Shown one piece after another: positions 5,666-6,962 of a stretch of DNA of 6,962 nt. Every line of letters starts with the position of its first letter. Position 1 is the first letter of the stretch. The notes beneath the pieces are model-generated. The model was not told where the DNA came from and made no database searches. It was given only the letters and a program-made list of their open reading frames with translations. The stretch spans positions 1-6,962 of the forward strand of contig WFRP01000018.1 in NCBI GenBank assembly GCA_015486505.1, written 5' to 3'. The DNA comes from Pseudomonadota bacterium (GTDB taxonomy: Bacteria; Desulfobacterota; Anaeroferrophillalia; Anaeroferrophillales; Tharpellaceae). The position numbers and the translations under genes are program-made.

Positions 5666-6523
5666 GTGACTGGAAAGAATTTTAAAAGTTTCATTTTCTA
5701 CTGTTCCCCGGCCGGAACCACCCGGCACGCGGCTGAAGTAATTTTAAGGACTCTGCAATCTGAGCCGGCGGAGACCGTGATTTGTGAAATCGGGAAAAAT
5801 GAGCCGCAGTTGAAAAAAATACTGCAAAATCTGGCTGAGAGCCGGGAACCGGCTGTCGTTTTTGTCGGTTCGCCGGTTTATTCTTCGCACGCCCTGCCGC
5901 CGATTATGAACCTTATCGCGCGCCTGCCCCGCAGAGCCCTGGCCTATGCCGTACCCTTTGCCACCTGGGGCGGGGCGACCAGCGGCCTGGCACTGGAAGA
6001 GATGGGAGAGGCCTTAAGCAACCGGGGATACGGTGTGATTGCCGCCGCCAAGGTTCTGGCCGTACATTCTCTGATGTGGGAGCTTGAAAACCCGGTCGCC
6101 GCCGGTCATCCTGATAGCGCTGATGATTCTTTAATCATCAACCTGGTCACCGCGGTAAAGAAAAATATGAATCAGCCGGCACCGGCACTGCTTGCGCCCG
6201 CCGACCTTGAATATCAGCCCCGGGAAATGGCTGAGGATATGCTTAAACTTAATCTTGACATCGCCAAAACAATTCTCCCGCCGCGCACGATTAACCGGAA
6301 AACCTGCACTCAATGCGGTGAATGCGTTGTCAGTTGTCCGGTAGCGGCCTTAACGCTGAATCCCTGGCCGGAATTTGCCGAAACCTGTATCTGCTGTTTC
6401 AACTGCGTCCGCCTCTGTCCGGAAAACGCGATTGCGGCTGATTTGACCCCGATTTACGACCGCATCCACAAACGCGCCGCGGCCGCCCGGGAAGGTGAAC
6501 CAACCCAGATTTATCTACCGTAA
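5666..6523 (+). CDS. EFR1-family flavodoxin-like protein with two [4Fe-4S] ferredoxin clusters
   Basis: A 285-residue cytoplasmic electron carrier. The N-terminal part (about 1-165) is flavodoxin-like: FYCSPAGTTRHAAE (11-24) sits where the FMN phosphate-binding loop is expected, followed by VVFVGSPVYSSHALPP (64-79) and the glycine-rich ATWGGATSG (99-107). The C-terminal part is a bacterial 2[4Fe-4S] ferredoxin: C214, C217, C220 and C224 followed by proline, then C241, C244, C247 and C251 followed by proline. An extra cysteine, C243, sits next to C244. This order is that of the EFR1 flavodoxin-ferredoxin fusions, common in anaerobes, which probably shuttle electrons between FMN and iron-sulfur clusters. 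GTG at 5666 is chosen for its GGAG site. No dedicated partner oxidoreductase lies beside it, so the donor and acceptor are unknown. Oxygen-sensitive clusters fit an anaerobic host. Confidence 0.92.
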   Translation: MTGKNFKSFIFYCSPAGTTRHAAEVILRTLQSEPAETVICEIGKNEPQLKKILQNLAESREPAVVFVGSPVYSSHALPPIMNLIARLPRRALAYAVPFATWGGATSGLALEEMGEALSNRGYGVIAAAKVLAVHSLMWELENPVAAGHPDSADDSLIINLVTAVKKNMNQPAPALLAPADLEYQPREMAEDMLKLNLDIAKTILPPRTINRKTCTQCGECVVSCPVAALTLNPWPEFAETCICCFNCVRLCPENAIAADLTPIYDRIHKRAAAAREGEPTQIYLP

Positions 6524-6554
6524 CCACAACCTCTAACTCCAGGTAACGGAAAAT

Positions 6555-6693
6555 GTAAATATTCGGCTTGTTGTGATTGGTAGTTAAGTTGCTGAGAGCA
6601 GTAGTGAATTTTGCTTCGCCCTGCTTCGCACGGGGACAGAACTAAAGGTCTGTCCCCACTTTGAGCAGTTTGGAAGTAAAGCCGAATATTTAC
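6555..6693. repeat. 15-bp inverted repeat enclosing a REP-like hairpin
   Basis: GTAAATATTCGGCTT (6555-6569) is perfectly inverted as AAGCCGAATATTTAC (6679-6693), enclosing 109 bp. The interior has no coding capacity and includes the direct repeat TGCTTCGC (6612-6619, 6622-6629) and the hairpin at 6632-6657. The arrangement resembles a small non-autonomous palindromic element. No nearby transposase is present. Confidence 0.6.
6632..6657. repeat. REP-like hairpin (GGGGACAGA/TCTGTCCCC)
   Basis: A 9-bp perfect stem, GGGGACAGA (6632-6640) with TCTGTCCCC (6649-6657), closes an 8-nt loop. Palindromes with a GGGGACAG core recur in many environmental genomes and are often found near REP-associated tyrosine transposases (recalled knowledge, not checked). 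A GTAG at 6601-6604 might be the associated tetranucleotide but lies rather far upstream. No T-tract follows, so a terminator role is doubtful. Confidence 0.6.
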
Positions 6694-6730
6694 CGAAAAA
6701 TATTTACAACTATTGAAAATTATGTGAATT

Positions 6731-6760
6731 TTATCTGTGTTTATTTGTGTTCATCTATGG
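6731..6760 (+). repeat. Three imperfect tandem decamers
   Basis: TTATCTGTGT, TTATTTGTGT and TCATCTATGG stand in exact 10-bp register, followed by TTCAA. The tract lies between the inverted-repeat element and the second 175-bp repeat, within a gene-free stretch that runs from 6524 to the window end. Confidence 0.5.
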
Positions 6761-6786
6761 TTCAACTAAAAAAATATAGTCCGTCT

Positions 6787-6960
6787 AATGCGGGAACAAA
6801 CCCGCAACCCAAGCGGCCCTTTTCGGCCCGTACCCAGGGGCAATCCGCTGGTCGCACCCCAAGGGCAATCCGCTGGGCGCAAATAAGTACTCTTATCAGA
6901 ACATTTTCTGATTATTAAATCTTGTTTTTTGGTACAGAAAATAACCTGTAAGGTACTAAT
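6787..6960. mobile_element. Structured 175-bp repeat element, copy 2 (174 bp)
   Basis: Same orientation and edges as copy 1, one base shorter. The internal tandem units are at 6830-6853 and 6854-6878, and the hairpins at 6790-6805, 6883-6896 and 6896-6911. Five of the nine differences from copy 1 cluster near 6809-6815; the hairpin arms and the AT-rich tail are almost unchanged. Only two bases (GC) lie beyond its right edge, and the left flank (AGTCCGTCT) contains no GC, so a matching target-site duplication is not evident for this copy. Confidence 0.65.
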
Positions 6961-6962
6961 GC

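Noticed and set aside
6661..6918. 85-residue open frame on the plus strand
   Set aside because: It is composed of repeat sequence (inverted-repeat arm, decamers and the 175-bp element) with no family likeness or ribosome binding site.
1..6962. A defence island or other new multi-gene system
   Set aside because: No nuclease, helicase, reverse transcriptase, toxin-antitoxin or phage-related gene is visible. The genes are transport, redox, nucleotide and secreted-protein functions without a clear shared system.

Overview
The window has base and codon usage of middling GC content. Its proteins suggest a Gram-negative, probably anaerobic bacterium: two secreted proteins with cleavable signal peptides, an EFR1-type flavodoxin-ferredoxin fusion, and Gld-type ABC transporter parts. 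An organism of Desulfobacterota type or a relative would fit, but this is inferred from gene content only. No rRNA, tRNA, CRISPR array, transposase, integrase or recognisable defence system is visible.

Layout. Positions 1-629 (minus) hold most of a GldA-like ABC ATPase whose 3' end lies outside the window. A gene-free stretch (630-916) carries its probable promoter and a long dyad. Positions 917-1735 (minus) encode a secreted protein with two lipocalin-like halves. A structured 175-bp repeat (1767-1941) separates it from a HIT-family nucleotide hydrolase/transferase (1937-2329, minus), whose stop codon lies inside the repeat. After a divergent intergenic region, a plus-strand operon (2465-4499) encodes a second GldA-like ATPase and, overlapping it, an ABC-2 permease fused to a short GldG-like periplasmic domain. 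Positions 4500-4797 are gene-free and repeat-rich. They are followed by a secreted concanavalin/LamG-like protein (4798-5607) and an EFR1-type flavodoxin plus two-[4Fe-4S] protein (5666-6523). The last 440 bases hold only repeats: a 15-bp inverted repeat enclosing a REP-like hairpin, decamer repeats, and a second copy of the 175-bp element (6787-6960) in the same orientation.

How it works together. The ATPase and fused permease at 2465-4499 should form one complete minimal ABC-2 transporter. The left-edge ATPase belongs to a related but separate system that continues off the window. The lipocalin-like, HIT, LamG-like and EFR1 genes show no obvious shared pathway with the transporter.

The most notable signal is the 175-bp element. 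Copy 1 has a near-perfect 9-bp flanking duplication exactly at the edges set by comparison with copy 2. Removing the element in silico joins the HIT and lipocalin-like genes with a 4-nt ATGA overlap, which suggests that it inserted into a former operon.
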